Shown here: positions 36,813-46,496 of the stretch, piece by piece
Layout: every line of letters starts with the position of its first letter
How positions within the stretch are numbered: position 1 is the first letter of the stretch
NCBI GenBank assembly: GCA_900541965.1
Contig: UQLN01000023.1
Coordinates: forward strand, 4,202-68,201
Reading direction: 5' to 3'
Source of the DNA: an uncultured Parabacteroides sp.
Lineage (GTDB): Bacteria; Bacteroidota; Bacteroidia; Bacteroidales; Tannerellaceae
DNA length: 64,000 nt
Translations under genes and position numbers: made by a program
Notes under the pieces: model-generated
Seen by the model: only the letters and a program-made list of their open reading frames with translations
Told to the model about the DNA's origin: nothing
Databases searched by the model: none

Positions 36813-39017
36813 TTACTTTACACCCTTCAAATTATACGTTCCCGGTGTCAATTTGCTTACTTTCCCGCTTGGAGAAACAAGCTCTGCGGTTGTATTCTCA
36901 GGCACCGTAATGTCACAAACCAGGCTTTTGCCGGACTTGCGGACATTTACCTCTATATTGCCATAATGAGTAGGAACTACAGCCGAAGCTTCCGTAAGAT
37001 TACCCAGGCAAGGCTGTATCCTGAATGACTTGAAACCGGGAGATGTCGGTTCCACACCGCAAACTTTCTGGCTTAATAAGGTAAGCGGACCACCACTCCA
37101 AGCATGGTTGATGGTGCCGCCCCCAAAACCATCCACTCCTATTCCCCAACCTTCAAACAAGGTTGTATATTCTTTGTAAGCCATCATTTTGGCATACCGT
37201 TGTTTCATTCTTTCCAGAGCAAAGTCAGGCTCTCCCATTTGGAAAAGAGCTTCCAATACATATTTCTCCATATACGGACTGGCATGATATTCCTTTTTCA
37301 AAACTTTCACCAAAGCCGGATACTTACTTGCCGGAGCCAGACCGGATAGAACCGCCATTGCCTGCGAACGGTCGTCGGTTTCCCCTTTATAACCCGGCGA
37401 ACGATAAGCCGTCCCTGTCCAGAACTTCGTATCGAAGCATTCCTCTATGCTATACATCATGCGGCTGATTTCTTCGGCATCCGCTTGCTTGCCCAATTGG
37501 AGGGCAAAGGCCTTTTCTGCTTTCAATGCCAGATAATACCAACAGTTCGTCAGGACACCCATATCGATATGCTCGCCCCAGTCTCCCCAGGTCCAATCGC
37601 CGGGACGTTCGATAGCCAAGCCGCTTTTATCGACTTGCCATACTTCATGTAAATAACGGTGCACCGGTTCATAGATACTCGCTACAAAACTGCTGTCTCC
37701 ACTATAATAATATTGTGTATAGAAACCGTACCAACCTACCGAAGCAAGTATCTGGAGCGGTAATTCCTTCGCCCAATTACCGGCTGGCACAGGCGCATAG
37801 AATGTGCCGTCTCTTCTTTGCCAGTTCACTAATTCATAAATGCCTTTTGTTGCCAGCAGTTGTGCCGAAGGAGAAAGCGCATAAAACGTCTCTCCCAACT
37901 CGTTCACTTCATCCCCCCACCATTGGGCACGTTCACGGTCCGGGCAATCCATATAATTATCGCGCATCGTAACGTATAAGGTACGTGCCGAACGTTTCCA
38001 CAATTCATTTAAATAAGGGTCGTTACATTGGAATGAACCTGCAAACTCCGCATCATACCCCGTCTCACGGAACTTCACATCCAGTACGTTTACCCCTTTG
38101 GGAACCACATACTGTATTTCGTGCCCGTTCATCCAGCCATAACTTTCATATTCCTGTATACCGTCGCGGGTGATATATTCGGCACGGACACCGTTTTCTC
38201 CACCTCCCCTGTAATTATCGGTCTGCATCTGGATAGTCAGACCGGCAGGCGCATCCACTTTCAGATAAGGAGTCGCCTGGCAATTGTAAGGCAGACGGCA
38301 ATAGATAGTATCGCCTGCCGCCGATTTACGAACCGACGGGTAAGCCTGCAATCCATAATCTTTGAATAAAGGAATCGGACGTTCCACCAATTCGCCTAAA
38401 GCGGCTTCTCCTACATTCGTAATAATATCTGCATTGGAAAGCGAACCCTGGAAACCGGGCTGGTTCCATCCTTGCATTTCCTTACGGGCATCAAAGCGGA
38501 TATTACTTTCCGGCAAACGGTAATTGGGGAATGGCGCCTCCGTATCCTGATAGGCGCCATATAATGCACATTTCCAACTTTTGTCGGATAAAATTTCGAT
38601 ACCGGGAGCTATCGCCTCAAACAACAGGGCAGCCACTCCGCTATTCATATGACTGAAACCGTTTTTACCGAAATGCCAGACCAGTACGGCAATGGTATTC
38701 TCGCCGGACTTCAGATAAGGAGCAATCTCCACCACGTCATAATAGGTTGACGACGGAGAAGGTCCCCGCTTCAGCCCGCCTTCGAACACAACCATTTGCC
38801 CGTTTATCCAAAGCCAGTATTTACTATCGGCAGCAATGCGGGCTTTCAGGGTTTGGGGCACGGATGCAATATCCACGGTTTTCCGGTAAGCCAACCAGGT
38901 ATTAGGGGTACTCTGGTTCCATTCATGACTGATCCAATCGGCTTTCCAATCCGATTTAGCCTCTGCGAATGTTACAGAGGCTAAAAATAAAAGGGTTAAT
39001 AAAAACAGTTTCTTCAT
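36813..39017 (-). CDS. GH78 alpha-L-rhamnosidase
   Basis: A 734-residue secreted protein (signal peptide ending VTFAEA) of glycoside hydrolase family 78. N-terminal beta-sandwich domains (ADSKYWLWINGQMVVFEGG) are followed by an (alpha/alpha)6 barrel carrying NYMDCPDRERAQWWGDEVNE near residue 355, the family's catalytic acidic cluster. DWTWGDWGEH and the C-terminal SWSGGPLTLL-type region (HAWSGGPLTL) also fit. It is the last gene of the rhamnose operon, 55 bases after the second GH78-type gene. It should release L-rhamnose for the adjacent rha genes. Confidence 0.9.
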   Translation of the reverse strand: MKKLFLLTLLFLASVTFAEAKSDWKADWISHEWNQSTPNTWLAYRKTVDIASVPQTLKARIAADSKYWLWINGQMVVFEGGLKRGPSPSSTYYDVVEIAPYLKSGENTIAVLVWHFGKNGFSHMNSGVAALLFEAIAPGIEILSDKSWKCALYGAYQDTEAPFPNYRLPESNIRFDARKEMQGWNQPGFQGSLSNADIITNVGEAALGELVERPIPLFKDYGLQAYPSVRKSAAGDTIYCRLPYNCQATPYLKVDAPAGLTIQMQTDNYRGGGENGVRAEYITRDGIQEYESYGWMNGHEIQYVVPKGVNVLDVKFRETGYDAEFAGSFQCNDPYLNELWKRSARTLYVTMRDNYMDCPDRERAQWWGDEVNELGETFYALSPSAQLLATKGIYELVNWQRRDGTFYAPVPAGNWAKELPLQILASVGWYGFYTQYYYSGDSSFVASIYEPVHRYLHEVWQVDKSGLAIERPGDWTWGDWGEHIDMGVLTNCWYYLALKAEKAFALQLGKQADAEEISRMMYSIEECFDTKFWTGTAYRSPGYKGETDDRSQAMAVLSGLAPASKYPALVKVLKKEYHASPYMEKYVLEALFQMGEPDFALERMKQRYAKMMAYKEYTTLFEGWGIGVDGFGGGTINHAWSGGPLTLLSQKVCGVEPTSPGFKSFRIQPCLGNLTEASAVVPTHYGNIEVNVRKSGKSLVCDITVPENTTAELVSPSGKVSKLTPGTYNLKGVK

Positions 39018-39072
39018 ATCTATCTGTATTAAAATGTTTATTCACCGGACTTCTCCGGAGACTCTGCCGGTT

Positions 39073-40827
39073 TTATTCAGGAAGGATTACCTGTACCTCA
39101 TCCGGTGCTTTGACAGTGCTGATTATCTTGCCGTCCACCCCTACTTCATGGCGGATATTTATCACGCCGTACGGAGTCGGGAATGTACCTTCCACCCACT
39201 TCAAATCGCCTAAATGCGGAGTAACGCGTACCACCTTGCAACCCGGTTCCACCACTTGTACACCCAGTACATATTCGCTCAACCAGGATGTCGGACCCGA
39301 AGCCCAACCGTGGCAAAGGCTATGGCGGAAGCCTTTATAACAATAAGCTCCGAAATCCCCATGTATATCTTTCTTTCCGGCAGGAACCAACGCATCGATA
39401 GGCGCTGCATCCGGCAACCACTCCATATTGAAGTCTTCCCAGAAAGTCGTTGCACCCAAATCAATCATCGCCCCCCAGTATTCGCGGATAATATCGAGCG
39501 CCCCTTTATAATTTCCGGCAGAAGCCATCGCACGCAGCATATAATATCCGTAGAAAGTAGAGAAGCCATTGGCTCCATTCACTGAAAGATACTCCTTATC
39601 TGCTTTATTCGGGTCCATCAACCCGGCAAGAGCCAATAAAGATGCCGCTTGTTTTGAACCCGGCGCATCCGGAGCGACTTTCGATTTCAATAAGGCTTTC
39701 GTTACGGCAGAGGATGCCTTTACCATCTTCTCTCCCGTCGTGCGGCATTCTTTTGCCAATGCCTCGTCACCGAGTACACTGCATAATTCGTCACCCGCTT
39801 TCATTGCCTGTACCATCAAGGCTTGCAGGCCGGCATCGATTGCCACAGGGTTTGCATTGGAAGGCCAGTCGAGGAACCGGTTGCCATCCAATTTCTCGCG
39901 CCCGTTTTCCACCTTCGATATCAGATGGCGGAGCAATGCAGTCAGATAAGGTTGCTGGGCTTTCAGGTAAGCCTGGTCACCCTGATAGTAGTACCAGTCC
40001 CGGTGAATCAACAGCCACCAGATGGAATACGAGCTAATGCCATTCATCCATTGGGGAAGCGGGGTTATGTCGCGGATAAGGTCCAGGCTCTTCGGTACCA
40101 CTTCGTTATAGCCGAACACGGTATTTACAGTCATCACTTCCGGATGCAAGTCGCCCACCCAGACAAGGCGGTCGCGCTTCACGCCATCCCACAAGTATTC
40201 CTGCATATTCAGGTGCACGGTATAGGCACCCGTCTGCCAGATACGGTTCAACCGTTCATCATTGCAACGGAAAGAGCCTTTATAAGGGATATCGCGGAAC
40301 GTAGAAATGGCGCGGACCTCTTTCAATTGAAGTTCGGTATTTTCATCCAGCAGGTCGATACGAACGAAGCGGAAACCTGAATTTCCTACTTCCATCACCC
40401 CCAGCCAAGGCAGGCTGATGGTAAAGTCGCGCATGGCATGGTCGTTGCTTGCGCCGTTCTTGCCGTCTATTTCGCACATGGCTTCGCTTACCGACTCGCC
40501 GAAACGTACACGGATGTTTATCGGTTTCTGCGAACCGGGCATACCGGTTACAATCTGTAGACCGCCCTGCAACTCCTTCCCGAAATCGAGCAGGATTGCC
40601 GGATGTAGTTCATCCGTACTAACTATTTTGCAAATGTTTTGATTGGCCAAATCGGTCTGCCCGTTACCCGGAAGGAGCAGATTATCCGCGCCGCTAATCT
40701 GTCCCCCGTCCTGTTGCCAGACAATACGGACGGGAGACAGGTATTCGCGCACACGGCTGTCGCGCTGCCCTGCAAACGCAACCGATGTGATAAAGAAAAG
40801 AGATAAAAAAATAAGTGTTTTATTCAT
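39073..40827 (-). CDS. GH78-type alpha-L-rhamnosidase (short form)
   Basis: A 584-residue secreted protein (signal peptide ending SVAFAGQ), shorter than the neighbouring 734-residue enzyme and lacking part of its N-terminal sandwich region. The alpha-rhamnosidase barrel shows LWDGVKRDRLVWVGDLHPE near residue 212, TFWEDFNMEWLPDA near 465 and SLCHGWASGPTSWLSEYV near 503. Catalytic acidic residues are in place. It starts 16 bases after rhaD, within the operon, so it supplies rhamnose from plant or bacterial polysaccharides. Confidence 0.88.
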   Translation of the reverse strand: MNKTLIFLSLFFITSVAFAGQRDSRVREYLSPVRIVWQQDGGQISGADNLLLPGNGQTDLANQNICKIVSTDELHPAILLDFGKELQGGLQIVTGMPGSQKPINIRVRFGESVSEAMCEIDGKNGASNDHAMRDFTISLPWLGVMEVGNSGFRFVRIDLLDENTELQLKEVRAISTFRDIPYKGSFRCNDERLNRIWQTGAYTVHLNMQEYLWDGVKRDRLVWVGDLHPEVMTVNTVFGYNEVVPKSLDLIRDITPLPQWMNGISSYSIWWLLIHRDWYYYQGDQAYLKAQQPYLTALLRHLISKVENGREKLDGNRFLDWPSNANPVAIDAGLQALMVQAMKAGDELCSVLGDEALAKECRTTGEKMVKASSAVTKALLKSKVAPDAPGSKQAASLLALAGLMDPNKADKEYLSVNGANGFSTFYGYYMLRAMASAGNYKGALDIIREYWGAMIDLGATTFWEDFNMEWLPDAAPIDALVPAGKKDIHGDFGAYCYKGFRHSLCHGWASGPTSWLSEYVLGVQVVEPGCKVVRVTPHLGDLKWVEGTFPTPYGVINIRHEVGVDGKIISTVKAPDEVQVILPE

Positions 40828-40843
40828 GGTATATATGTGTATT

Positions 40844-41668
40844 TTACAATCCGAACGCCGGAACCAGGTCGTCCAACTGCTGGTCTGTCATACCTGCAGG
40901 TTCATAGCCTGCCATACGGGCGCTGAAATAGATTTGTGCAGATTTGCTCAATGTATCGATTGCATCGAAACACTCGATAAGGTCTTCGCCAACGGCAAGG
41001 ATACCGTGCTTTTCCCAGAATACCACATCATGCTTTTCAAGTTGTTTGATGGTAGCACGTGCCAGGTCGATTGTTCCGGGAATTTCATAAGGGACAATGC
41101 CCACTCCTTTCGGCACGATGATACGGCATTCCGGTATCATGCCCCACAAGGTACGGGTGATAACTTCCGAATTCAGGAAAGGTGCGCAATGCGTCATGCC
41201 TATCAGGTCGGTAGGATGCGTATGCAACACCACTTTGTTATCGCGTCCTTCGGAACGGAGGTAGTTGTGCATCATCAGGTGGGATGGCAGTTCGGAGGTC
41301 GGTCTGACCGGTTGCTCGGCTATGATATCGTAGCTTTTGCCATCCTGTGCGATGCGAATCAGGGAACCGTTGGCAAACGGGTCCTGTGCCACATAACGCA
41401 TACGTTTGCCTGTACCCGTTACATAGAAAATATGTCCGCCCAGAGCTGTCATTGCTTCTTCCAAAGGAATGGAAGGGCAAAGAGCCGGTAATGTTTTCAA
41501 TGCATCATTTGCCAAATCAGTCAGGTTGACAGAGATATTCCCTCCGTTACGCTCAGCCCATCCTTTGGTCCAGAGATAGCCTGCCACTTCGGCTATGCGG
41601 TCGATTTCAGCCATCAACAGCGGCTGTTCACGAACAATCTTTGAAAGATTGATAGTAGTTGTCGTCAT
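40844..41668 (-). CDS. rhaD: L-rhamnulose-1-phosphate aldolase
   Basis: A 274-residue class II zinc aldolase that splits L-rhamnulose-1-phosphate into dihydroxyacetone phosphate and L-lactaldehyde. The zinc-site motifs HTHP (VLHTHPTDL, near 141) and WEKHGILAVG (near 210) are visible, as is the N-terminal GWAERNGGNISVNL. Length equals the E. coli enzyme. It is separated from rhaT by 70 bases containing a perfect hairpin (41714-41733), so its level may be set separately from the upstream rhaBIT genes. Confidence 0.95.
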   Translation of the reverse strand: MTTTTINLSKIVREQPLLMAEIDRIAEVAGYLWTKGWAERNGGNISVNLTDLANDALKTLPALCPSIPLEEAMTALGGHIFYVTGTGKRMRYVAQDPFANGSLIRIAQDGKSYDIIAEQPVRPTSELPSHLMMHNYLRSEGRDNKVVLHTHPTDLIGMTHCAPFLNSEVITRTLWGMIPECRIIVPKGVGIVPYEIPGTIDLARATIKQLEKHDVVFWEKHGILAVGEDLIECFDAIDTLSKSAQIYFSARMAGYEPAGMTDQQLDDLVPAFGL

Positions 41669-41713
41669 TTCTTTATTGTTTTAAAATACGTTCTTTTTTA
41701 GTGCTATGTCCTG

Positions 41714-41733
41714 CTTTCGGAGGCCTCCGAAAG
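41714..41733. repeat. Perfect 20-bp palindrome between rhaT and rhaD
   Basis: CTTTCGGAGGCCTCCGAAAG is fully self-complementary, and the flanking GC pair extends it. It lies in the rhaT-rhaD intercistronic gap and has no T tract, so it looks like an mRNA-processing or stabilising hairpin, or a binding site, rather than a terminator. Confidence 0.75.
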
Positions 41734-41738
41734 GCTTC

Positions 41739-42764
41739 TTATAAGATATTAGGTAATAGCAGAGAGAAAATCAGGATGCCCATACCACATACCAGCACCA
41801 CGATTGTCTGACGGCTCACGCCTTTCCACTCCTTTAAAGCAATCCCCCAGAAATTACTGAAAATCACATTCAGCGACATCAGTATGCTCCACGAGAAAGC
41901 AAGCATTACCGGAGAGTCTGAAAAATAACTCTTTCCCATACCCAGACCGAAAAACTGCGAATACCACAGTACTCCTGCCAAGGCGCAAAATAAGACATTA
42001 TTCAACAACGCAGGACCTCCTACGGAGAAATAATCCTTTCCGGTATTATTTTTAATGTTCTGGAAAATGCAATAAGCGGCATTTGTAACGAAACCACCGA
42101 CAGTCACCAACAGAATGACAGGATTCAAAGCAAACAGTTCGCTGGCCCCGGACTGCTTCGCCTTCTCCAGAATAGGCGTTCCGGCTTCCAGCCCAAGGTT
42201 AAAGCAAGCACTCATCACACCTGCCAGCAAAGCGACAATAAGCCCTTTCGTCAAAGCGAAATCTTTTACAGCCGCTTTCTTCTCTTCTTCCGTCATATTC
42301 CTGGCACGCAGGCTTCCGGCATAACCGATAACGGCAATACCCGCCAAGGTCACACAAACGCCTATCAGCAGTACCAGCCCGTCGCCGTGGAACAAGTCCG
42401 TCCCACCAAACACGGCAGGGAACAGTGTGCCGAAGCCGGCACATGTTCCCAACGCTATACTCTGTCCTAACGCAATTCCCAGATAACGCATACTAAGCCC
42501 GAACGTGAGTCCTCCGACTCCCCACAGCATACCATAAACAACGGCTCCGGTACTTCCACCGGCGCTCCACAGCTCGGTAAGGCTGCTACCTTCCGGTATG
42601 GCAAGTTGCGCCCCGAGGAAAGGGAACACCAACCAGGCAAAGATACCCTGCACCAGCCAGAACGATTCCCAACTCCATCCCTTCACCTTGTTTATCGGGA
42701 CATACGAACTGCTCTGCCCGAAACTGCCTATGGCAATAATCAGTAAGCCTATCAGTATTTCCAT
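41739..42764 (-). CDS. rhaT: L-rhamnose/proton symporter
   Basis: A 341-residue membrane protein with about ten helices of the RhaT family in the drug/metabolite transporter superfamily. Visible motifs are the N-terminal GSFGQSSSYVPINKVKGWSWESFW, then LGIALGQSIALGTCAGFGTLFPA and SWSILMSLNVIFSNFWGIALKEWKGVS. It imports L-rhamnose across the inner membrane. It sits four bases after rhaI, so translation is probably coupled. Confidence 0.95.
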   Translation of the reverse strand: MEILIGLLIIAIGSFGQSSSYVPINKVKGWSWESFWLVQGIFAWLVFPFLGAQLAIPEGSSLTELWSAGGSTGAVVYGMLWGVGGLTFGLSMRYLGIALGQSIALGTCAGFGTLFPAVFGGTDLFHGDGLVLLIGVCVTLAGIAVIGYAGSLRARNMTEEEKKAAVKDFALTKGLIVALLAGVMSACFNLGLEAGTPILEKAKQSGASELFALNPVILLVTVGGFVTNAAYCIFQNIKNNTGKDYFSVGGPALLNNVLFCALAGVLWYSQFFGLGMGKSYFSDSPVMLAFSWSILMSLNVIFSNFWGIALKEWKGVSRQTIVVLVCGMGILIFSLLLPNIL

Positions 42765-42768
42765 GACG

Positions 42769-44025
42769 TTATCGTTTACTTGTCACTTCCCGTTCGTACT
42801 TTTCTATTTCTGTGATGTAGTCCTCTCCTACCGGCACATCGTTCTGCAAACAGAACATATCCCATACGGCAGTCCAGGGCAAGCTCTTCATTTCTTCCTG
42901 CAAGGCAAGGCGCTGGAAGAATTTACCGTCCGCTTCATACTGCTGCAAGGTAGCAGACGGTTCCAGCAAGGCCTGCATAAAGGCTTTCTGCGTAGCGCGG
43001 CAACCGATTACATAAGCACCGATACGGTTGATGGTCGCATCGAAATAATCCAGACCGATATGTACACGGTCCAACGCATTGCAACGGATAATTTCGCGCG
43101 ACAAATCCAGCAAATCATCACTCAGGATGACCACATGGTCGCTATCCCAACGAATCGGGCGGCTCACGTGCAACATGATTTCCGGAGTAAAGAGCAATAG
43201 GGCCGAAACCTTGTCGGCAATGCTTTCCGTCAGGTGGAAGTGTCCGGTATCCAGTGTCACAATCTTGTTCTTTTTCGCGCCGTAGCCCAGATAGAAATCA
43301 TAAGAACCTACCGTGTAGCTTTCCAGGCCGATACCAAACAGTTTCGCTTCGATACAATCCTTCATATTCTTATATTCAGTGGAGAAGATATCATCCAGCG
43401 ACTGTTCCAGAAGCTGGCGGTATTTCAGGCGGCTGGCGGGAACTTCCTTGCTTCCGTCGTGTACCCAAAGGTTCATGATACAAGGGTCGTCCTGGAATTT
43501 ACCCATTTCTTCACTAATCCAACGGCAACGTTTGGTATGTTCAATCCAGAAGTTGCGGATATCGTTGTCCGGATTGGCAAGCGTCAGGTCGCCGCTCTTC
43601 GGGTGCGAGAAAGAAGTGCTGTTGAAGTCCAGCTTCATGTCATTTTCTTTCGCCCATTGCATCCAGCTCTGGAAATGGGCTGGTTCCACTTCGTCGCGGT
43701 CTACTTTCTTACCCTGGAAGTCGCCATATATTTCATGCAGATTCAAACGATGCTTGCCGGCAATCAGAGAATTGGCTTTCAGTACATCCGCACGCAGTTC
43801 GTCGATGGTACGGGCGCGTCCGGGATAGTTGCCCGTCACCTGAATACCTCCGGTCAAAGAGCCTCCCTGATTTTCAAAACCCGTTACATCATCCGCCTGC
43901 CAGCAATGCAGGGAAAGAGATATTTTCTGCAATTTGTCCATTGCCTGTTTTACATCGACTCCTACGGCTGCATAGCGTTCTGCTGCTACGTCATAAGCCT
44001 GCTTGATACTGTTTTCTTTTGTCAT
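42769..44025 (-). CDS. rhaA: L-rhamnose isomerase
   Basis: A 418-residue enzyme that converts L-rhamnose to L-rhamnulose in a metal-dependent reaction. Family motifs are KISLSLHCWQADDVTGFE near residue 31, DFNSTSFSHPKSGDLTLA near 154, LDTGHFHLTESIADKVS near 257 and HVSRPIRWDSDHVV near 288, which carry the metal-binding His, Asp and Glu residues. The length matches RhaA of other bacteria. It lies between rhaB and rhaT with four-base gaps on both sides (also called rhaI in Bacteroides). Confidence 0.96.
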   Translation of the reverse strand: MTKENSIKQAYDVAAERYAAVGVDVKQAMDKLQKISLSLHCWQADDVTGFENQGGSLTGGIQVTGNYPGRARTIDELRADVLKANSLIAGKHRLNLHEIYGDFQGKKVDRDEVEPAHFQSWMQWAKENDMKLDFNSTSFSHPKSGDLTLANPDNDIRNFWIEHTKRCRWISEEMGKFQDDPCIMNLWVHDGSKEVPASRLKYRQLLEQSLDDIFSTEYKNMKDCIEAKLFGIGLESYTVGSYDFYLGYGAKKNKIVTLDTGHFHLTESIADKVSALLLFTPEIMLHVSRPIRWDSDHVVILSDDLLDLSREIIRCNALDRVHIGLDYFDATINRIGAYVIGCRATQKAFMQALLEPSATLQQYEADGKFFQRLALQEEMKSLPWTAVWDMFCLQNDVPVGEDYITEIEKYEREVTSKR

Positions 44026-44029
44026 GGTA

Positions 44030-45508
44030 TTATTTTTTAGATGTTACTGATTGATACTTTTTGAAAGCGTTCTCCCATTCGCCGCACTCCATAGGCTGGA
44101 AAATGTGCGGCGAAGTGAAAGAACTGATAAGACGGCGCATCTCCCAGCGGTCGGATACGAGTCCCGCTGCTCTTGCCTGCACCATACAATTGCCGATAGC
44201 CGTAGCCTCGGACGGGCCGGCTACTACCGGCATACAGATTACATTAGTGGTTAATTGATTGAGAAAAGTATTCATTGAGCCCCCTCCTATCACATGCAAA
44301 CGGCGGATAGGGAAAGGAGCCATTTCTTTCAGCAAGTCGAGCACTTCCTTATACCGGCAGGCAAGGCTCTCGAAAATACACCGGATATACTCTCCGTCGG
44401 TCGACGGGACCGGCTGTCCGCTCTCACGGCAATAAGAAGCAATCGCCTTCGTCATGCTGGCGGGATTAGCGAAACAGGGATCATCCGGATAAACAAAGCT
44501 GCGGAACGGGGTTGCAGCCTCCGCCATCTTCACGATGGTAGGATAATCATAGGTACGCCCGGCACGCTCCCACTCCTTGCGGCACTGCTCCAACAACCAC
44601 ATACCGGTGATATTTTTCAGGAAACGGGTGGTTCCTTCTATGCCGCCTTCGTTGGTGAAATTGTTCTGGAAAGAAGCATCCGTTATAATAGGTTCCTCCG
44701 TTTCTATCCCCATCAGGCTCCATGTCCCACTGCTCAGGTAAGCAAACTCCTTGCTTAACGCCGGGATAGCAGCCACCGCCGATGCCGTATCGTGTCCGGC
44801 AACAGCCACTACAGGCACTTTCCCCACACCAGTCTCGGCAGCCAGCGCATCGGTCAGGTTGCCAATCACTGTCCCCGGCATCGATACCGGACGTAAAAGC
44901 GAAGGCGATACTCCCGCCGCTTCCAGCAAAGAGGCTTCGAATTGCTTCGTCACAGGATTCAATAGCTGTGATGTGGAAGCGTCCGTATATTCGCATATCC
45001 TTTCGCCTGTCAGCAGATAAGAAAGCAAATCGGGCATAAACAATATCTCTGAAGCACTTTCCAGCGGCCCGAAATTTTCTTCCTTCGCGCGGTACAACTG
45101 GTAAAGGCTGTTGAAGTTCATTATCTGTATACCGGTCAGGCGGTACACTTCTTCACGGGATACTTGTGTAAAATAGGCTTCGGGAGCTCCCTCCGTATAC
45201 GGGTCGCGGTAAGCACGCGGCAAACCCAACAGCGTACCGTCCTTTGCCAGATAACCGAAATCCACGCCCCAGGTATCTATACCAATCGAATCGATTGCAT
45301 GTTTTTCCCGTCCGCATATCGTCAGAGCTTCTTTCAATGCTCCGTATAACTGATAAATATTCCAGTAATATTTACCATGCAATTCCATGATGGCATTCGG
45401 GAAGCGGTATATCTCCCGCATTTCAAATTTGTCACCTGTCAGGGTCCCCAAGACAGCACGTCCGCTGGTTGCCCCTATATCAAAAGCTAAAAATGTATGT
45501 TTCTTCAT
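44030..45508 (-). CDS. rhaB: L-rhamnulokinase
   Basis: A 492-residue FGGY-family sugar kinase that phosphorylates L-rhamnulose at C1. The ATP-binding phosphate motif is DIGATSGRAVLG at 10-21; the catalytic region is GIDTWGVDFG near 76; the FGGY signature region shows VAGHDTASAVAAIP near 240 and HVIGGGSMNTFLNQLTTN near 400. It is the first gene of the rha operon and is divergent from the AraC regulator, with back-to-back -7 elements in the 98-base gap. Confidence 0.95.
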   Translation of the reverse strand: MKKHTFLAFDIGATSGRAVLGTLTGDKFEMREIYRFPNAIMELHGKYYWNIYQLYGALKEALTICGREKHAIDSIGIDTWGVDFGYLAKDGTLLGLPRAYRDPYTEGAPEAYFTQVSREEVYRLTGIQIMNFNSLYQLYRAKEENFGPLESASEILFMPDLLSYLLTGERICEYTDASTSQLLNPVTKQFEASLLEAAGVSPSLLRPVSMPGTVIGNLTDALAAETGVGKVPVVAVAGHDTASAVAAIPALSKEFAYLSSGTWSLMGIETEEPIITDASFQNNFTNEGGIEGTTRFLKNITGMWLLEQCRKEWERAGRTYDYPTIVKMAEAATPFRSFVYPDDPCFANPASMTKAIASYCRESGQPVPSTDGEYIRCIFESLACRYKEVLDLLKEMAPFPIRRLHVIGGGSMNTFLNQLTTNVICMPVVAGPSEATAIGNCMVQARAAGLVSDRWEMRRLISSFTSPHIFQPMECGEWENAFKKYQSVTSKK

Positions 45509-45539
45509 GGCAAAAACAAAGTTGTTTGATTTACGGTAG

Positions 45540-45547
45540 CAAAACTA
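45540..45547 (-). promoter_or_regulatory. -7 promoter element of the rhaB operon
   Basis: The reverse complement of CAAAACTA is TAGTTTTG, fitting TAnnTTTG, 31 bases before the rhaB start codon. Confidence 0.6.
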
Positions 45548-45560
45548 TAGGGATTATTAC

Positions 45561-45568
45561 TATCTTTG
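45561..45568 (+). promoter_or_regulatory. -7 promoter element of the AraC-type regulator
   Basis: TATCTTTG matches TAnnTTTG, 38 bases before ATG 45607 and 13 bases from the divergent rhaB element. This rules out the TTG start at 45469 suggested by the open frame. Confidence 0.65.
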
Positions 45569-45606
45569 CTTACGAAAATGATTTTAAACCTTTCAAATCT
45601 GACATC

Positions 45607-46494
45607 ATGGAGAAACAAATGAGCGACCAACTGAAATACCTCACTATCGGAGCTACGGATGAAGAATGGGGAATCGTGGTAACCACCGTCGGCTACCAGT
45701 TTATCCAACCCAAAAGCCGCTATCCGTTATCCAGGCATCCGGACAGTTACAACTTCAAACCACAGACCGGACGCATCCTCAACGAATACCAGTTGGTCTA
45801 TATAACGAAGGGAAGCGGCTACTTCTCTTCCCAATCCTGCAAACTGCAAAAGATTAGCGCGGGGACGATGATTCTGCTCTTCCCCGGCGAATGGCACAGC
45901 TATTATCCCGACCATGAAACAGGCTGGGACGAATACTGGGTGGGCTTCCGGGGCATCCATATCGACAAACGGGTGGAAAAACGTTTCTTTACAAAGGAGG
46001 AACCGCTCCACCACATCCGGCTGAGCGCCACCATCATCAACCTGTATGAAGATATACTGAAATTCGCCTCGGAAGAAAAATCCGGTTACCAGCAAATGAT
46101 TTCAAGCATTGTACTGCATATCCTCGGAACGGTTTACTACAAAAGGAAAAACAACTCCTTCACCAACACATATGTAGTCGATAAAATCAATGAAGCCCGT
46201 ATCCTGATGAAAGAACAGGTGGAGAACCCGCTCTCGCCGGAAGAGATAGCCTCCCGCTTGGGACTGGGATATTCGTGGTTCCGCCGTATGTTCAAGGAAT
46301 ATACCGGAGTATCGCCCGCCCAATACCAGTTACAACAAAAACTACTGAGAGCCAAGGAACTGCTGACCGGCAGCAACCTCAATATCTCGGAAATAGCCTA
46401 TAGCCTGAAATTCGAGAATGCCGGGCAATTCTCCACCTTCTTCAAGAAGAAAGAAGGCGTCACCCCTTCCGAGTTCAGGGAAAGGGCACACTGA
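45607..46494 (+). CDS. rhaR: AraC-family transcriptional regulator of the rhamnose operon
   Basis: A 296-residue regulator from ATG 45607. The N-terminal cupin-like sensor domain (about 30-160) shows GRILNEYQLVYITKGSG and LLFPGEWHSYYPD. The C-terminal AraC double helix-turn-helix shows SPEEIASRLGLGYSWFRRMFKEYTGVSPAQY and LNISEIAYSLKFENAGQFSTFFKKKEGVTPSEFR. Divergent placement next to rhaB and a shared promoter region point to rhamnose-responsive activation. The symbol follows function by context. Its stop lies two bases from the convergent end of the GH127-type gene. Confidence 0.88.
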   Translation: MEKQMSDQLKYLTIGATDEEWGIVVTTVGYQFIQPKSRYPLSRHPDSYNFKPQTGRILNEYQLVYITKGSGYFSSQSCKLQKISAGTMILLFPGEWHSYYPDHETGWDEYWVGFRGIHIDKRVEKRFFTKEEPLHHIRLSATIINLYEDILKFASEEKSGYQQMISSIVLHILGTVYYKRKNNSFTNTYVVDKINEARILMKEQVENPLSPEEIASRLGLGYSWFRRMFKEYTGVSPAQYQLQQKLLRAKELLTGSNLNISEIAYSLKFENAGQFSTFFKKKEGVTPSEFRERAH

Positions 46495-46496
46495 AA

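Noticed and set aside
45469..45606. N-terminal extension of the AraC regulator from a TTG codon
   Set aside because: It would overlap the divergent rhaB gene and pass through the -7 element at 45561-45568; ATG 45607 is the sensible start.
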